Assembly: GCA_016869275.1 (NCBI GenBank)
Contig: VGEO01000013.1
Location: 1 to 55,926 of the forward strand
Direction: 5' to 3'
Length of the DNA: 55,926 bases
DNA from: Alphaproteobacteria bacterium
Lineage (GTDB): Bacteria; Pseudomonadota; Alphaproteobacteria; SHVV01
Shown here: one piece after another, positions 27,908 through 37,595 of the stretch
How positions within the stretch are numbered: the stretch's first letter is position 1
Layout of the letters: every line of letters starts with the position of its first letter
Made by a program: the position numbers and the translations under genes
The notes under the pieces: generated by a model
Database searches by the model: none
The model's input: only the letters and a program-made list of their open reading frames with translations
Told to the model about the DNA's origin: nothing

Positions 27908-27975
27908 CCTCATCCTTCGACGAGCTGAGGATGAGGCCCTTGAGTAAAACCTTCACGGTGAGCTTGTCGAGCCAT
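27908..27975. repeat. Intergenic palindromic repeat, copy 1
   Basis: CCTCATCC (27908-27915) pairs with GGATGAGG (27929-27936). A second arm reads AGCTTGTCGAGCC near 27961. The TTCGAC-x2-GCTC core recurs at 45882-45957. Such repeats are common between genes in alphaproteobacteria and may act as terminators or REP-like elements. This copy separates the Rieske gene from the convergent isochorismatase gene. Confidence 0.5.
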
Positions 27976-28004
27976 GGGGCGTACTCCGCGTAGCGAGTCT
28001 CGTC

Positions 28005-28715
28005 CTACCCCGCGCGGCGGGCGGCCTCGGCGCCGGCCGCGATCAGCCCCACCACTTCATCGGCCGGGCGGACGTCGCCGAAATAGCGGTAGACCGTCAT
28101 CAAGCCGGCAACGTGCTCGGTATCCGAGTGCGAGGCGTTGGCGTCTTCGATCATGATCAGCCGGAAGCCCAGCATCGCGGCGTCGCGCGCGGTCGATTCG
28201 CAGCAGACGTTGGTGGCGGCGCCCGCGATCAGTACGGTATCGATCGCTTGCGCCCGCAAATAGGCCTCGATGTCGGAGGCGCCCTGGATGAAGGCGCTCG
28301 GCCGGCACTTCTTGACGACGCGGTCGCCGACCCTGACGTCGAGGGCGGGGTAGAGCGCGTGCAGCGGGTGGCCCTCGCTCACCGCGGCGTGGGCCCGCTC
28401 GCGCGCGGCTGGCGCCAGGAAATTCTCGAAGAACAGGTCGAAATACTCGGGCGTGCCCTTTTTGCCCTGGGTCGCCTGTACCCACACCACCCGCCCGCCG
28501 GCGGCGCGGAGCGCGGCCGCGACCCGGTTGATCGCCGGCACGATCGCGCGCGCGGGCGCGACCTCGAACGGCGCGCCGGCGGCGACGAACGCGTTCTGCA
28601 TGTCGACCACCACCAGCGCGGTCCGCGCCGGGTCGAGCGTCGGGAACACGTGGCGGCGACCGCGCAGCGCCGCGATCCGCTCGATATAGTCCTGGGGCAG
28701 GCCGGGTTGGCTCAT
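28005..28715 (-). CDS. Isochorismatase-family cysteine hydrolase (candidate amidohydrolase)
   Basis: This 236-residue protein has the family catalytic triad D38 (VVVDMQNAF), K136 (VKKCRPSAF) and C171 (TNVCCESTARDA). The family includes maleamate amidohydrolase NicF, N-carbamoylsarcosine amidase and nicotinamidase. Together with the NicX-like route, a maleamate-type amidase is attractive, but it is 16 kb away and its family has many substrates. It shares the first residues and core with the hydrolase at 52705 (both with D38 and an SAF after the lysine). Confidence 0.88.
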   Translation of the reverse strand: MSQPGLPQDYIERIAALRGRRHVFPTLDPARTALVVVDMQNAFVAAGAPFEVAPARAIVPAINRVAAALRAAGGRVVWVQATQGKKGTPEYFDLFFENFLAPAARERAHAAVSEGHPLHALYPALDVRVGDRVVKKCRPSAFIQGASDIEAYLRAQAIDTVLIAGAATNVCCESTARDAAMLGFRLIMIEDANASHSDTEHVAGLMTVYRYFGDVRPADEVVGLIAAGAEAARRAG

Positions 28716-28743
28716 CGGATTCTCGCCGCCGCCATGGTAGCGC

Positions 28744-29694
28744 TCACCCGCGATGCCGGCCAAGCCGGATGCGATCGGGGCGGTTGGCGAAGTAGACGCC
28801 AGTGAGCGTCAGCGCCAAGCCGACGGCGTGATAGAACTCGAACACCTCGCCCAGGAAAAGCGCGGCGACCAGCGCGGTGAAGGGCGACTGCAGGTAGTTG
28901 AAGGCCGAGGCCCGCGCCGGGCCGAGGCGGCCGATGCCGAAGATCATGAACGAGAGCGCCAGGATCGTCGCGAACACGGCGACGCCGACGATGACGGCGA
29001 CGGTTTCGGCGTCGACCCGCATCACCTGCGGGCTCCACGCGAGCTCGGCCGCGTAGAGCGGAAGCGTGGTCGCGACCGATAGCAGCGCCAGCGCCTCCAG
29101 CATCACGAACGGGGTCAGCACCGGCGTCAGCCGGCGGATCAGAATCGCATAAAGTCCCCAGCACGCGACCGCGATCGCCGCGAGCAAGTCGCCGAGCACG
29201 ATGTCGAGGCCGATGAGCGTCGCCGGCTCGCCGCGCGCCACGATCACGACCACACCGGCCGCGGCAACGGCGATGCCGGCGCCTTGTACCGCGGTCATGC
29301 GCTCGCGCAGCAACAGCCAGGCGAATATCACCACCGCGACCGGCTGCGCGGCGGTGATGAGCGAGGCGTTGGTGGCGGTGGTGGTGTGGAGCCCCCAGTA
29401 GAACAGCACCTGGCCGAGCCCGGTCTGCAAGACCGCGGCAAGCGTCAAGCTCCGCCAATGCTGGACGATGACCGGCCACTGCCGGCGGAACGACGGCCAC
29501 ACGAACGGCAGTACGATCGCGCTCGCGGCGGCGATCCGCCAAAACGAGAACGCGACCGGCGGCAGGTCGGCGTAGTAGCCGCGCCCGATCGTGTTCGAAA
29601 ACGCGTAGAACACCATCGTCAGGGTGCAGAGCGCATACGGGAGCCACGCCTGTTCGAGCAGCGTCTTCAGCAGCGCTTCGCCGTCTCCGCGCAT
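28744..29694 (-). CDS. EamA/DMT-family transporter
   Basis: This 316-residue protein has ten predicted membrane segments in two EamA repeats (first near CTLTMVFYAFSNTIGRGYY, second near LGDLLAAIAVACWGLYAIL). It ends in a short basic tail. These inner-membrane carriers export amino acids, metabolites or toxic compounds. It is upstream of the isochorismatase gene by 28 nt and possibly cotranscribed. The substrate is unknown. Confidence 0.9.
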   Translation of the reverse strand: MRGDGEALLKTLLEQAWLPYALCTLTMVFYAFSNTIGRGYYADLPPVAFSFWRIAAASAIVLPFVWPSFRRQWPVIVQHWRSLTLAAVLQTGLGQVLFYWGLHTTTATNASLITAAQPVAVVIFAWLLLRERMTAVQGAGIAVAAAGVVVIVARGEPATLIGLDIVLGDLLAAIAVACWGLYAILIRRLTPVLTPFVMLEALALLSVATTLPLYAAELAWSPQVMRVDAETVAVIVGVAVFATILALSFMIFGIGRLGPARASAFNYLQSPFTALVAALFLGEVFEFYHAVGLALTLTGVYFANRPDRIRLGRHRG

Positions 29695-29823
29695 CGACCG
29701 CCGATCCGCTGCCTCTCCCTGCGGCCAGTGTGGCCGGGTTCGCCGGCGGCGTCAAAAACGCGCGCTTCCAAGCCCGATCGGCGCTATCGTGCCCGGATTC
29801 GCATCGGTCTTGTCGACACCCGC

Positions 29824-30720
29824 ATGAACCTATCGACGACCCCGACGCTCTCGCGCCCGGCCGATATTCGCACCCGCCTGGTGACGCCGGTGGTCCTCCT
29901 CTTCATCCTGGCCGGTCTCGCGATCGCGACCATCCTGTTCGCCGTGACCCGCGATCAGGACCGCGCCACGGTCGCGCAATCCGAAGCGGTCGTCGCGGCG
30001 CTGCTGAAACGCTCGCAAGGCGATCTCGCGGCGCTCGCCAAGGACTACAGCTACTGGAACGACGCCGTTCGCAACCTGGTCGTCGCCCCCGACCCGGCGT
30101 GGGCCGATGACAATGTCGGCATCTATCTCGGCCGCACCTACAAGCTCGCGGCGACGCTGGTGGTCTCGGGCGACGATCGTGTGACCTATGCGGCCGCCGA
30201 TCGCGCGCGGACCGACCCGGCCGCGATAGCAACAGCGCTGCCGGCACTCGCCCCGATTGTCGAGCGCGCCCGCCGCCAGATCGACGCCGACGAGCCGAGC
30301 CCGAGCTTCGGCGTGATCAAACTAGGCGATCGCATCCATTTCGTCGGCGCCAGCCGGATCGCCCCCGAGCGACCGGGCAGCCTCGTCACCCCGGACCCGC
30401 GCGCGGTCTTGGTGCTGTTGTGCTCGCTCGAGGACAACCTGCTCGTTTTCATGCGCGACGGGCTGGCATACTAGGACGTTCGGGTCGAGCCGGCGGCCCC
30501 GGGCGGTCTCGACGGCGCCCTCGCGCTCGGCGAGGAACTGAGCCCGTTCGCCTACGCCGTATGGCGGCCGCGCCTTCCGGGCGATGAACTCCGCATCGTT
30601 CTGCTGCCGATGATCGCGGTGGCGATCGCCGTGATGGCGGGGTTGGTCGCACTGCTCCTCACCCGCATCGATCGCACCATCAGCGAAATCCGGGAATGGC
30701 CGGGGCGAGCCGATTACTAG
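29824..30720 (+). pseudogene. CHASE4-domain sensor with an in-frame amber stop and no output domain
   Basis: The frame encodes a membrane segment (residues 22-42) followed by a CHASE4 periplasmic sensor domain with DYSYWNDAVRNLV. An in-frame TAG at 30472-30474 ends it after 216 codons. The same frame then continues for 81 codons with a second membrane helix (IVLLPMIAVAIAVMAGLVALLL) and the start of a HAMP linker (TRIDRTISEI), before stopping at 30718. Intact relatives carry a diguanylate cyclase, phosphodiesterase or kinase domain. Here the output is gone, so this is a decaying receptor. Confidence 0.8.
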
Positions 30721-31054
30721 CACATCATTGTCGGGATTTTCGGGTCGGGATTGTCGGGCCGGTCGCGGAAACCCCGCCGGCTTGACCTAACGCTTGAGCG
30801 TTAGCGAGGCGGGGTTTCACTGCGAGGTTCATCTCGCGTGCCCGGCGGAAGGCCAGGCTTGTCTGGGCTCTTCTTTTCAGGATGTGTGCCGGTCAACCGG
30901 TTCACCCAGCGTGACCCGGTGGATCAAGCGATGTGATGTCACCCTCCTTCTAGAGTTGCCACGATGATAAGCGTCTGCCTGTCGGCAAGCGCGGTCAAAG
31001 GCAATGATGTTCCTGATCGATTCCGATTCGCGTCGGCGATGGGAACGATTGAAC
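30721..31054. other. Intergenic stretch after the CHASE4 remnant
   Basis: This gap of 334 nt has no credible gene. It contains a GTCGGGATT direct repeat near 30730-30755, the nested palindrome described separately, and a CACCCTCCTTCTAG stretch near 30940. The two neighbouring genes converge on it. Confidence 0.4.
30768..30818. terminator. Nested palindrome, possible bidirectional terminator
   Basis: An outer arm GAAACCCCGCC (30768-30778) pairs with GGCGGGGTTTC (30808-30818). An inner arm CTAACGCT (30787-30794) pairs with AGCGTTAG (30797-30804). The outer arms are flanked by A and T runs on the two strands, as in Rho-independent terminators. It lies between the CHASE4 remnant and the convergent amidase operon. 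Confidence 0.55.
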
Positions 31055-32569
31055 CTAGCGCCGGCGCCCGTCGGCCGCCTGCTCGAAGGCGTGAGCGGCG
31101 CGGTAAAGCGTTGATTCGGCGAACGGCTTCGCAATCAGCATCATGCCGATCGGGAGCCCGGCGCTGATCCCGCACGGCAGCGAAAGCGCCGGGTGGTGGG
31201 TGATGTTGAAAGGGGCGGTGTTGGTCGACTGCTCGGACGTACGCTCGATCTGGAGCGCGATCGGCGAGTCCGCCGGCGGCAGCGGCTGCGCCTTCATCGG
31301 CGCGGTCGGCATCAACAGCAGATCGTGCTCGGCAAGCGCCGAGTCATAGGCCGCCCGCAGCCGCCGCGCCAGGTTCATCGCCTTGCCGTAATAGTGCCCG
31401 CCATAGCGGCGCGACACGTAGTCGGCGATCAGGACTCGTACCTTGAGGCTGTGCGGGAACCGGGCAGCGAAGCGCGGCCATTCCCGCAAGCGGTCGTTGA
31501 GCGCCGGCAGGTAGAGCCCTTCGTGGTTGGTACCGAAACCGCCGCCCAGAAACATGTTGGCGTAATAGCCCTCGAGCCCGATCGCCGCCCAGATCGCCTT
31601 GCCCTGGCGATGCAGCGGGATCGAGACCGACGCCACGGTCGCGCCCAGGTCGGCCAGCGCGCGCGCCGCCGCGCGGACGCCGGCATCGACGTCGGGCTCG
31701 GTGTTGGCGAATCCGAAACCTTCGTCGACGACGCCAATCCGGAGGCCGGCAACGCCCCGCGCGAGCGCGTCGGTGTAGCGCTCCGGCGTCGCATCTTTCT
31801 GGCGCGGATCGATGCCGTCGGGCCCGGCGATCGCTTCGAGCAGCAGCGCGTTGTCGGCGACCGTCCGCGTCATCGGGCCGGTGTGGTCGACCGTGAACTC
31901 GCTCGACATGATGCCGCTATAGGGGACGAGCCCGTAGGTCGGCTTGAGGCCGACCACGCCCGACCACGCCGCTGGAATCCGGATCGAGCCGGCCTGATCG
32001 CCGCCGAGCGCCATGTCGACCTCGCCGGTCGCGACCAGGACGGCGCAGCCCGAGGACGAGCCGCCCGCCGCATAGCCGGCCCGGTGCGGGTTCACGACCG
32101 GGCCCGAGACCGCGGTGTGGCTCCCACCCGAATAGGAGAAGTACTCGCACACCGCCTTGCCGACGATGGTGCCGCCGGCGTCGAGGATGCGGGCGACGAC
32201 GCTGGCATCGATTGCCGGCGTGAAACCGGCGAGGACGTCCGAGCCATTGGTCATCGCGACGCCGGCCAGCGCGATCGTATCCTTGAGGACGACGGTCTTG
32301 CCGGCGAGCAGGCCGTGCGCGGCGCCGCACACCTCGGTCTTGACCGCCCAGGCGCCGAGCCGATTGTCGGCCGGCGCGGGCCGGGTGCCGGGCGTCCGTG
32401 GATAACGGACCGGCGGCAACTCGTCGGGAAGCGCATCGATGGTATCGAAGCCGACGAGCAAGCGGTCGATCACCTCGTGGTAAGCCGCGATCGCCGCTCG
32501 GTCGGCGCCGAGCCCGAACGCCGCGGCCGCGGTCTCGAGTTCGGCCAAGTTCGGGCGCCGGACCGCCAT
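31055..32569 (-). CDS. Amidase (amidase-signature family)
   Basis: This 504-residue protein has the Ser-cisSer-Lys triad K96 (VVLKDTIAL), S171 (AGGSSSG) and S195 (DQAGSIRIPA) of the amidase-signature family. It hydrolyses an amide of unknown identity. The N-terminal HEVIDRLL helix and the PxxRYPRTPG segment resemble aryl-amidase relatives. Its ATG follows the aldo/keto reductase stop by 2 nt, so the two are cotranscribed. It could release ammonia from a catabolic amide. Confidence 0.92.
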   Translation of the reverse strand: MAVRRPNLAELETAAAAFGLGADRAAIAAYHEVIDRLLVGFDTIDALPDELPPVRYPRTPGTRPAPADNRLGAWAVKTEVCGAAHGLLAGKTVVLKDTIALAGVAMTNGSDVLAGFTPAIDASVVARILDAGGTIVGKAVCEYFSYSGGSHTAVSGPVVNPHRAGYAAGGSSSGCAVLVATGEVDMALGGDQAGSIRIPAAWSGVVGLKPTYGLVPYSGIMSSEFTVDHTGPMTRTVADNALLLEAIAGPDGIDPRQKDATPERYTDALARGVAGLRIGVVDEGFGFANTEPDVDAGVRAAARALADLGATVASVSIPLHRQGKAIWAAIGLEGYYANMFLGGGFGTNHEGLYLPALNDRLREWPRFAARFPHSLKVRVLIADYVSRRYGGHYYGKAMNLARRLRAAYDSALAEHDLLLMPTAPMKAQPLPPADSPIALQIERTSEQSTNTAPFNITHHPALSLPCGISAGLPIGMMLIAKPFAESTLYRAAHAFEQAADGRRR

Positions 32570-32571
32570 CG

Positions 32572-33549
32572 TCAGTCGCTCCGACCGACGGCACGGTCGA
32601 TCCGCGCCACAACGTCGGGCGCGAGCGGCCCGGCGGCTTCGGCGGCGACACACTCGCCAAGCTCGGCGCGGTTCTTGATCCCGAGCACGACCGTATCGAT
32701 CCCGGCCATGGTGAGCGCATAGCGGTGCGCGAGCACGGCCGGCTTTTCGCCCAACTCGCGCGCGAGCGCCCGGAACGGCGCGGCGCGGCGATAATCGGCC
32801 ATGTCCGGGTGGTCGTCCGGAAGGGCGCGGTCGAAGGCGTCGGTGAGGGCGCCAGCTTGCACCGCGCGGATACCCATGACGCCGACGCCGTTCGCGCCGG
32901 CCGCCCGGATCAGGTGCCGCGGCACCGCCGGCTCGGTGAAGCGGCGGAGGCCGCCCGCCGAATCGAGCAAGTTGGATACGCACTGGACCGCTTGCGGCTT
33001 GGGCGCCTCGCCGAGCGCGCGCGCGATCTCGGCCGGAATCCCGATCCCGGTAATGCCCCAGGCGCCGATCAATCCCTCGCCGACCAATTTTTCGAGCACG
33101 CGCCGGAGCGCGACGTAGGCGGTCCACGCAGTCGGCGGCCGCAGCGCCGGCGACACCGCGAACGTGTAGCCGTCGCGCGCGATCGCCGAGTGCAGGAAAA
33201 AAAGATCGACGCGGGCGAGCCGCATGTTGGTCAAGCTCTGCGCGAGCGAGGCGCGGACGGCCGTCTCGATCTGTTCGGCGGGCGGGCTGCCGAGGTAGCA
33301 CTTGGTGGTGACGCGGACGCCAGCCGGCAGCCGCCCATCGAAGGCCAAGCCGACCACGCGCTCGGCTTCGCCGTTGCCGTAGAGCGGCGCCATGTCGAGC
33401 AGCGTGATGCCGCGATCGACCGCCGCCCTGACGGTCGCCACGCATTCCTCGCGCGTGGTCGGCCCCCACAACTGGCCCAAGCCGCCGCCGCCCAAGGTGA
33501 GCGCGCTCACCGGCCACAAGCTTCCCAGTCGTCGCGTCTGCATCATCAA
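32572..33549 (-). CDS. Aldo/keto reductase
   Basis: This 325-residue TIM-barrel reductase has the catalytic tetrad D52, Y57 (APLYGNGE), K83 (TTKCYLG) and H120 (FFLHS). It reduces an aldehyde or ketone with NADPH. The family resembles L-galactose/D-arabinose dehydrogenase-type members (GGGGLGQLWG at the start). It heads the two-gene operon with the amidase and is divergent from the membrane gene at 33606. The exact substrate is unclear. Confidence 0.9.
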   Translation of the reverse strand: MMMQTRRLGSLWPVSALTLGGGGLGQLWGPTTREECVATVRAAVDRGITLLDMAPLYGNGEAERVVGLAFDGRLPAGVRVTTKCYLGSPPAEQIETAVRASLAQSLTNMRLARVDLFFLHSAIARDGYTFAVSPALRPPTAWTAYVALRRVLEKLVGEGLIGAWGITGIGIPAEIARALGEAPKPQAVQCVSNLLDSAGGLRRFTEPAVPRHLIRAAGANGVGVMGIRAVQAGALTDAFDRALPDDHPDMADYRRAAPFRALARELGEKPAVLAHRYALTMAGIDTVVLGIKNRAELGECVAAEAAGPLAPDVVARIDRAVGRSD

Positions 33550-33605
33550 AACCGAATGCGGAATTTTCAGGTTATCATGCCGCCGGCAACGAGCGAGGGG
33601 CAGCC

Positions 33606-34190
33606 ATGACCACGGCCACGATGCACGATCAGCCGGTTCCCGGCATCAATTGGAACAATTTGTGGCTGGTCGCGCTGGCGTTCGCGGTCATGACCGCGAC
33701 GATCATGAGCCACAATGTCTGGTACATCAATTTCGTCCACGTCGCCGCCGGCCTGATGTGGACCGGGATCGACCTGTTCATGGGCTTCGTGATCGGCCCG
33801 ATCATGCGCTCGCTGCCGCCCGACGCGCGCAAGGCGATGACGCTCCGGCTGATGCCGCGCATGCTGTTCCTGATGCCGACGCTCTCGATCGTCACCACCA
33901 CCGCCGGCTGGTTTCTGGCGGTCGAACTCGGCTACATCGATCCGGCCAACCCGGCGGCGTGGTCGTGGTGGATCATCGCCGCGCTGGTGATCGTCACCGT
34001 GCTCACGATCCAGGGCCTCGGCATCCTGCTGCCGACCAACATCCGCGTTTACCTCGAGATCCGCAGCGCCAACCCCGACATGGCCAAGGTCGGCAGGCTG
34101 ATGCGGCGCTACATCGTGACCGTGGCGTCGCAGGGACTGATGCAAATCGCGATCATCGTCGTGATGACCAAGCTCCGGATCGGAACCTAG
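33606..34190 (+). CDS. Integral membrane protein of unknown function
   Basis: This 194-residue protein has about five hydrophobic segments. The second one reads NFVHVAAGLMWTGIDLFMG, and the histidine and tryptophan there recall heme- or copper-handling CopD-like membrane proteins. I do not recognise a definite family. An ATG with GAGGGGC upstream supports the start. It is transcribed divergently from the aldo/keto reductase. The local context suggests no role. Confidence 0.85.
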   Translation: MTTATMHDQPVPGINWNNLWLVALAFAVMTATIMSHNVWYINFVHVAAGLMWTGIDLFMGFVIGPIMRSLPPDARKAMTLRLMPRMLFLMPTLSIVTTTAGWFLAVELGYIDPANPAAWSWWIIAALVIVTVLTIQGLGILLPTNIRVYLEIRSANPDMAKVGRLMRRYIVTVASQGLMQIAIIVVMTKLRIGT

Positions 34191-34218
34191 TTCCCCGCAC
34201 CCCCGTTCGACGCCCCGC

Positions 34219-35295
34219 TCAGTCGTCCTCGCCGGTGTCGATCTTGCCGTCGGCCGAGAGCAGCACGGCGACGCCGCGCGCGGCCGGGAAGTGCGAGCAG
34301 ATGATCATCGCCACCACCGTGATCGGCACGCACAGGAACATGCCGGCGATGCCCCAGATCGTGCCCCAGATCGCCAGCGACAGGATCACGACCAGCGCGC
34401 TCATGTTGAGCGAAGCACCCATCATCCGCGGCTCGAGCACGTTACCGATGACGACGTTGGCGGCGGTGAGCACGCCGCCGACGATCACCGCCGGCAGCGG
34501 CGTCCCGAACTGCACCAGCGCCAGCACCGTCGGAAAGACGGTGCCGATCAGCGCGCCGATGGTCGGAATATAGTTGAGCAGGAAGATCACCACCGCCCAG
34601 AACGCGGCGAAGTCGACGCCGACGATCGCGAGCACGGCGTAGCTCACGCCCGCGGTCAACACCGCCATCAGCGTCTTGATCCAGATGAAGGTCTGAATCT
34701 CGACCTGAATCCGGTGCAGGAGCTTGCGCGCCCGCTTCTCGCGCTCGCGATCCGGAAACAGGGCGGCGAGCTTCTTGTCGAAGCTCTGCTGCTCGACCAG
34801 CAGGAACACGACGTAGAAGACGATCAGGCCGGTCGAGCCCGCCAGATCGGCGGCGGTCGAGGCGAAGCGCGCGGCGGCGCCGCCCAGATCGACCTGCTCG
34901 ATCAACTGGGCGAAGGTCGGGATGTCGCTGAAGCCCAGGCGCCGCGCCGCATCGGCGACCAGCCGCTCGAGGTTGGCTTGATAGCCCGGCGCCGCGCGCG
35001 TGACCGCGTCGATGTTGGCGTTGACGAGCTCGACGAACGCGGCGATCGCCACCACGACGCTCAAGATCGCGACCGTCATCCGCGCCCAGCCCGGCGCGCC
35101 TTTGCCGCCAACGCGGATGCGACCGAAGGTCGCGGCGAGCGCGTTCAGCACGTACCAGATCAGGACCGCGATTGCGATCGGGATCAGCAGGTCCTTGCCG
35201 ACCACCAAGAGGCCGACCGCCATCAGGACGAGGGCGAAGGCGAGCGAGGCGTAGAGCGGCTTGAGCGCGACCGCCGATGGTGGGTTGGCGTTCAT
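34219..35295 (-). CDS. AI-2E family (PerM-like) transporter
   Basis: This 358-residue membrane protein has the AI-2E family pattern: N-terminal helices (ALVLMAVGLLVVGKDLLIPIAIAVLIW), a soluble linker and a C-terminal block with NYIPTIGALIGTVFPTVLA and EPRMMGASLNMSALVVILSL. Members export solutes or act as Na/H antiporters. The ATG overlaps the preceding gene's stop by 4 nt. It is the last of a four-gene operon with two MhpD-like hydratases, and may move a related metabolite. Confidence 0.9.
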   Translation of the reverse strand: MNANPPSAVALKPLYASLAFALVLMAVGLLVVGKDLLIPIAIAVLIWYVLNALAATFGRIRVGGKGAPGWARMTVAILSVVVAIAAFVELVNANIDAVTRAAPGYQANLERLVADAARRLGFSDIPTFAQLIEQVDLGGAAARFASTAADLAGSTGLIVFYVVFLLVEQQSFDKKLAALFPDREREKRARKLLHRIQVEIQTFIWIKTLMAVLTAGVSYAVLAIVGVDFAAFWAVVIFLLNYIPTIGALIGTVFPTVLALVQFGTPLPAVIVGGVLTAANVVIGNVLEPRMMGASLNMSALVVILSLAIWGTIWGIAGMFLCVPITVVAMIICSHFPAARGVAVLLSADGKIDTGEDD

Positions 35296-35966
35296 CGCCG
35301 GCCTTGTCGCCAGAGGCTCGCGCTCGTCCACACCAGCCACCCGAGCCACAGCACGCCGGCGACCGCGAGCCAGTCGGCGGCCGCCCGCGACACCGGTTGC
35401 AGCGCGACCGGGATCGTCGCGAGCCCGGCCACGATCCCGAGCCAGGCAACGATCCGGCTGCGGCCCGGGTCGCGCAGCATCGCGACCCCGAACGCGACCA
35501 GCCCGGCGCCGAACAGCGCGTTGAAGCAGGCATCCATGGTGAGCGACCACGCCAGGAGCGCGAGCGCGGCGCCCAAGAAACCGGCGCTGGTGACGTCGCC
35601 CACCGCCGCGAGCGGCCCGATCGCGACCAACGGCAACAACGTGCCGGTCGCGTTCATGATGCCGCCCAACGCCACCAGAATCGCGCCGGCGCCGGCCCAC
35701 AGCGGCCGCGCGCCCTGGCTCGACCGCTCGAGGGCGATCGCGAACGGTACCAGCAGAAGGACGCCGGCGGTGAACGCGATGGCGCTGGCAGTCGCGGCGG
35801 TCGGATGGGCCAGGCTTTGGTTCAACCAGGTCGGGATCGTGCCCGGCTTGTAGGCCGCCGGAATCTCGCGCAGGAACACGACGCCCGCCAGATTGAGAGC
35901 GGCGCTGAGCCAGCCGCTCGCCGCCCCCAGCCGGGCCACGCGGTCGGATTCGGTCGCGACGCTCAT
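35292..35966 (-). CDS. Multi-pass membrane protein of unknown function
   Basis: This 224-residue protein has six or seven hydrophobic segments (for example ATASAIAFTAGVLLLVPFAIAL and LGGIMNATGTLLPLVAIGP). Its Gly- and Ala-rich helices recall the DUF4386-type membrane proteins, but I cannot assign it confidently. It lies 7 nt after the hydratase stop and overlaps the AI-2E gene by 4 nt, so it is surely cotranscribed with both. Confidence 0.85.
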   Translation of the reverse strand: MSVATESDRVARLGAASGWLSAALNLAGVVFLREIPAAYKPGTIPTWLNQSLAHPTAATASAIAFTAGVLLLVPFAIALERSSQGARPLWAGAGAILVALGGIMNATGTLLPLVAIGPLAAVGDVTSAGFLGAALALLAWSLTMDACFNALFGAGLVAFGVAMLRDPGRSRIVAWLGIVAGLATIPVALQPVSRAAADWLAVAGVLWLGWLVWTSASLWRQGRR

Positions 35967-35973
35967 CGGCTCG

Positions 35974-36789
35974 TTACTGCTGTTGCTGAGCGGCCTGGCC
36001 GGCAACGCGAAAGCCGACGCAGCCCAGCTGCTCGACCGCGAGCCGGACCGACACGCCCGGCCGCAGCGACTCGGCCGCCGTCGCCGAGCCGGCGAGGATG
36101 ACGAACCCCGGTTCGAGCCGATCGCCGGTCGCGGCCGCCAAGCGCGCCGCCATCGCCAGCGAGCGCAGCGGGTGACCGAGGATCGCCGCTGAGGAACCGA
36201 TCTGCACCGGCCGGCCGTCGAATTCGAGCACCATGCCCAGATTGCCGACATCGCAGTCCGGGCGGTGCCAGGGGCCGATCGCGTAGCCCGCCGCCGAGGC
36301 GTTGTCGGCGACCACGTCGGTCAGCGAGAATTTGAAGTCGCGGTAGCGCGAGTCGATCACCTCGATCGCCGGCGCGATCGCCTCGACCGCGGTCATCGCC
36401 TGAGCCGGGCTGACGCGCCCGGCGAGCGGGGCCTTCAGCAAAAACGCGATCTCGCACTCGACCTTGGGTCGGACATAAGCCGCGAGCGCGAGCGCGCCGC
36501 CGTCGTCGATCAGCATGCCGCGGGTCAGCCGCGCATAGATCGGCTCGGCGACCCCCATCTGCGCCGCCTTGGCGCGGCTGGTGAGCCCCATTTTGGCGCC
36601 GGACCGTTCGTCGCCGCGATCGAGCCGCCGCTCGACCACCGCCGCCTGCAGCTTGTAGGCGTCATCCAGGTTCAGGGTTTCGGTGGCGGCGAGCTGGGGG
36701 ATCGGAATGCCGGTCCGCGCCGCATCGTCGAGAAGACGGGCCAGGCGCGCGATATCGGGTGCGGCTCGCCGTGCTGCCCGCGCCATCAT
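35974..36789 (-). CDS. MhpD-like 2-keto-4-pentenoate hydratase/decarboxylase family protein 2
   Basis: This 271-residue protein of the MhpD/HpcG family has [25 protein letters not shown] near residue 63. The acidic metal-binding EC-E of [10 protein letters not shown] follows, then [31 protein letters not shown]. Hydratases add water to 2-hydroxy-2,4-dienoates, the next step after a meta-cleavage hydrolase. The start overlaps the preceding gene's stop by 4 nt (ATGA); a second ATG follows directly. It is a tandem paralogue of the gene at 36786. Confidence 0.9.
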   Translation of the reverse strand: MMARAARRAAPDIARLARLLDDAARTGIPIPQLAATETLNLDDAYKLQAAVVERRLDRGDERSGAKMGLTSRAKAAQMGVAEPIYARLTRGMLIDDGGALALAAYVRPKVECEIAFLLKAPLAGRVSPAQAMTAVEAIAPAIEVIDSRYRDFKFSLTDVVADNASAAGYAIGPWHRPDCDVGNLGMVLEFDGRPVQIGSSAAILGHPLRSLAMAARLAAATGDRLEPGFVILAGSATAAESLRPGVSVRLAVEQLGCVGFRVAGQAAQQQQ

Positions 36790-37595
36790 GAACTCCGCGC
36801 GAAAACGGCGCGTACCGAGCCGAGGCCGGAGATGCGCGCTTCGTAGACCTCGCCCGGCTGCGCCGCGACCATCGGCCCGAGCGCGCCCGACATCACGATG
36901 TCGCCGGCCGCCAGCGGGCGGCCGCGGCGGACCATCTCCTCGGCCAGCCAGCGGACCGCGTTCAAGGGATGGCCGAGGCAGGCGGCGCCGGCGCCGACCG
37001 CGATCGGCTCGCCGCGGTTTTCGACCACCATGCCGCACAGGCGCCCGTCGAACTCGTCCAAGTCGCGGCGCTCGTTGCCGAGAACGAACAGGCCCGATGA
37101 GGCATTGTCGGCGATAGTGTCCTGAATGTTGATGTCCCACTTGGCGATACGGCTGCCGACCACTTCGATCGCGGCGGTGGCATAGCCGACCGCGCGCGAG
37201 ACATCGGCCACGGTCGGCCGCTCGAACATCAAGGAGCGCTCGAGCACGAACGCGACTTCGGCTTCGATCCGCGGCTGCAGCACTGCGCTCGCGCCGATCT
37301 CGTCGCCGTCGGGAATCGCCATGTCGGCGAACAACATGCCGAAGTCGGGACGATCGACGTCAAGCTGTTTTTGCACGGCTTTCGACGTCAGACCGATCTT
37401 GCGCCCGACCAACCGCCGGCCGGCGCCCAACCAATAGCGCGTATTGCTGTCCTGAACGCGATAGGCGGCATCGATGTCGCCGGCCGGTAGCTCGCCGCGC
37501 ACCGGGGCGCACGCGATCCCCGACTCGACGGCCGCGCGAATCCGACCGGCGAGATTGGAGATTACCGATTCGTCGACCACAGCCCCCCCCGCCAT
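36786..37595 (-). CDS. MhpD-like 2-keto-4-pentenoate hydratase/decarboxylase family protein 1
   Basis: This protein of about 269 residues has the same fold as its neighbour: [36 protein letters not shown] and [26 protein letters not shown]. The start is uncertain. ATG at 37595 is chosen, GTG at 37580 matches the family N-terminus better, and GTG at 37619 is also open. It opens the operon. It may supply a dienoate hydratase or a 2-oxo-acid decarboxylase subunit, since these pair in catechol meta-pathways. Confidence 0.85.
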   Translation of the reverse strand: MAGGAVVDESVISNLAGRIRAAVESGIACAPVRGELPAGDIDAAYRVQDSNTRYWLGAGRRLVGRKIGLTSKAVQKQLDVDRPDFGMLFADMAIPDGDEIGASAVLQPRIEAEVAFVLERSLMFERPTVADVSRAVGYATAAIEVVGSRIAKWDINIQDTIADNASSGLFVLGNERRDLDEFDGRLCGMVVENRGEPIAVGAGAACLGHPLNAVRWLAEEMVRRGRPLAAGDIVMSGALGPMVAAQPGEVYEARISGLGSVRAVFARSS

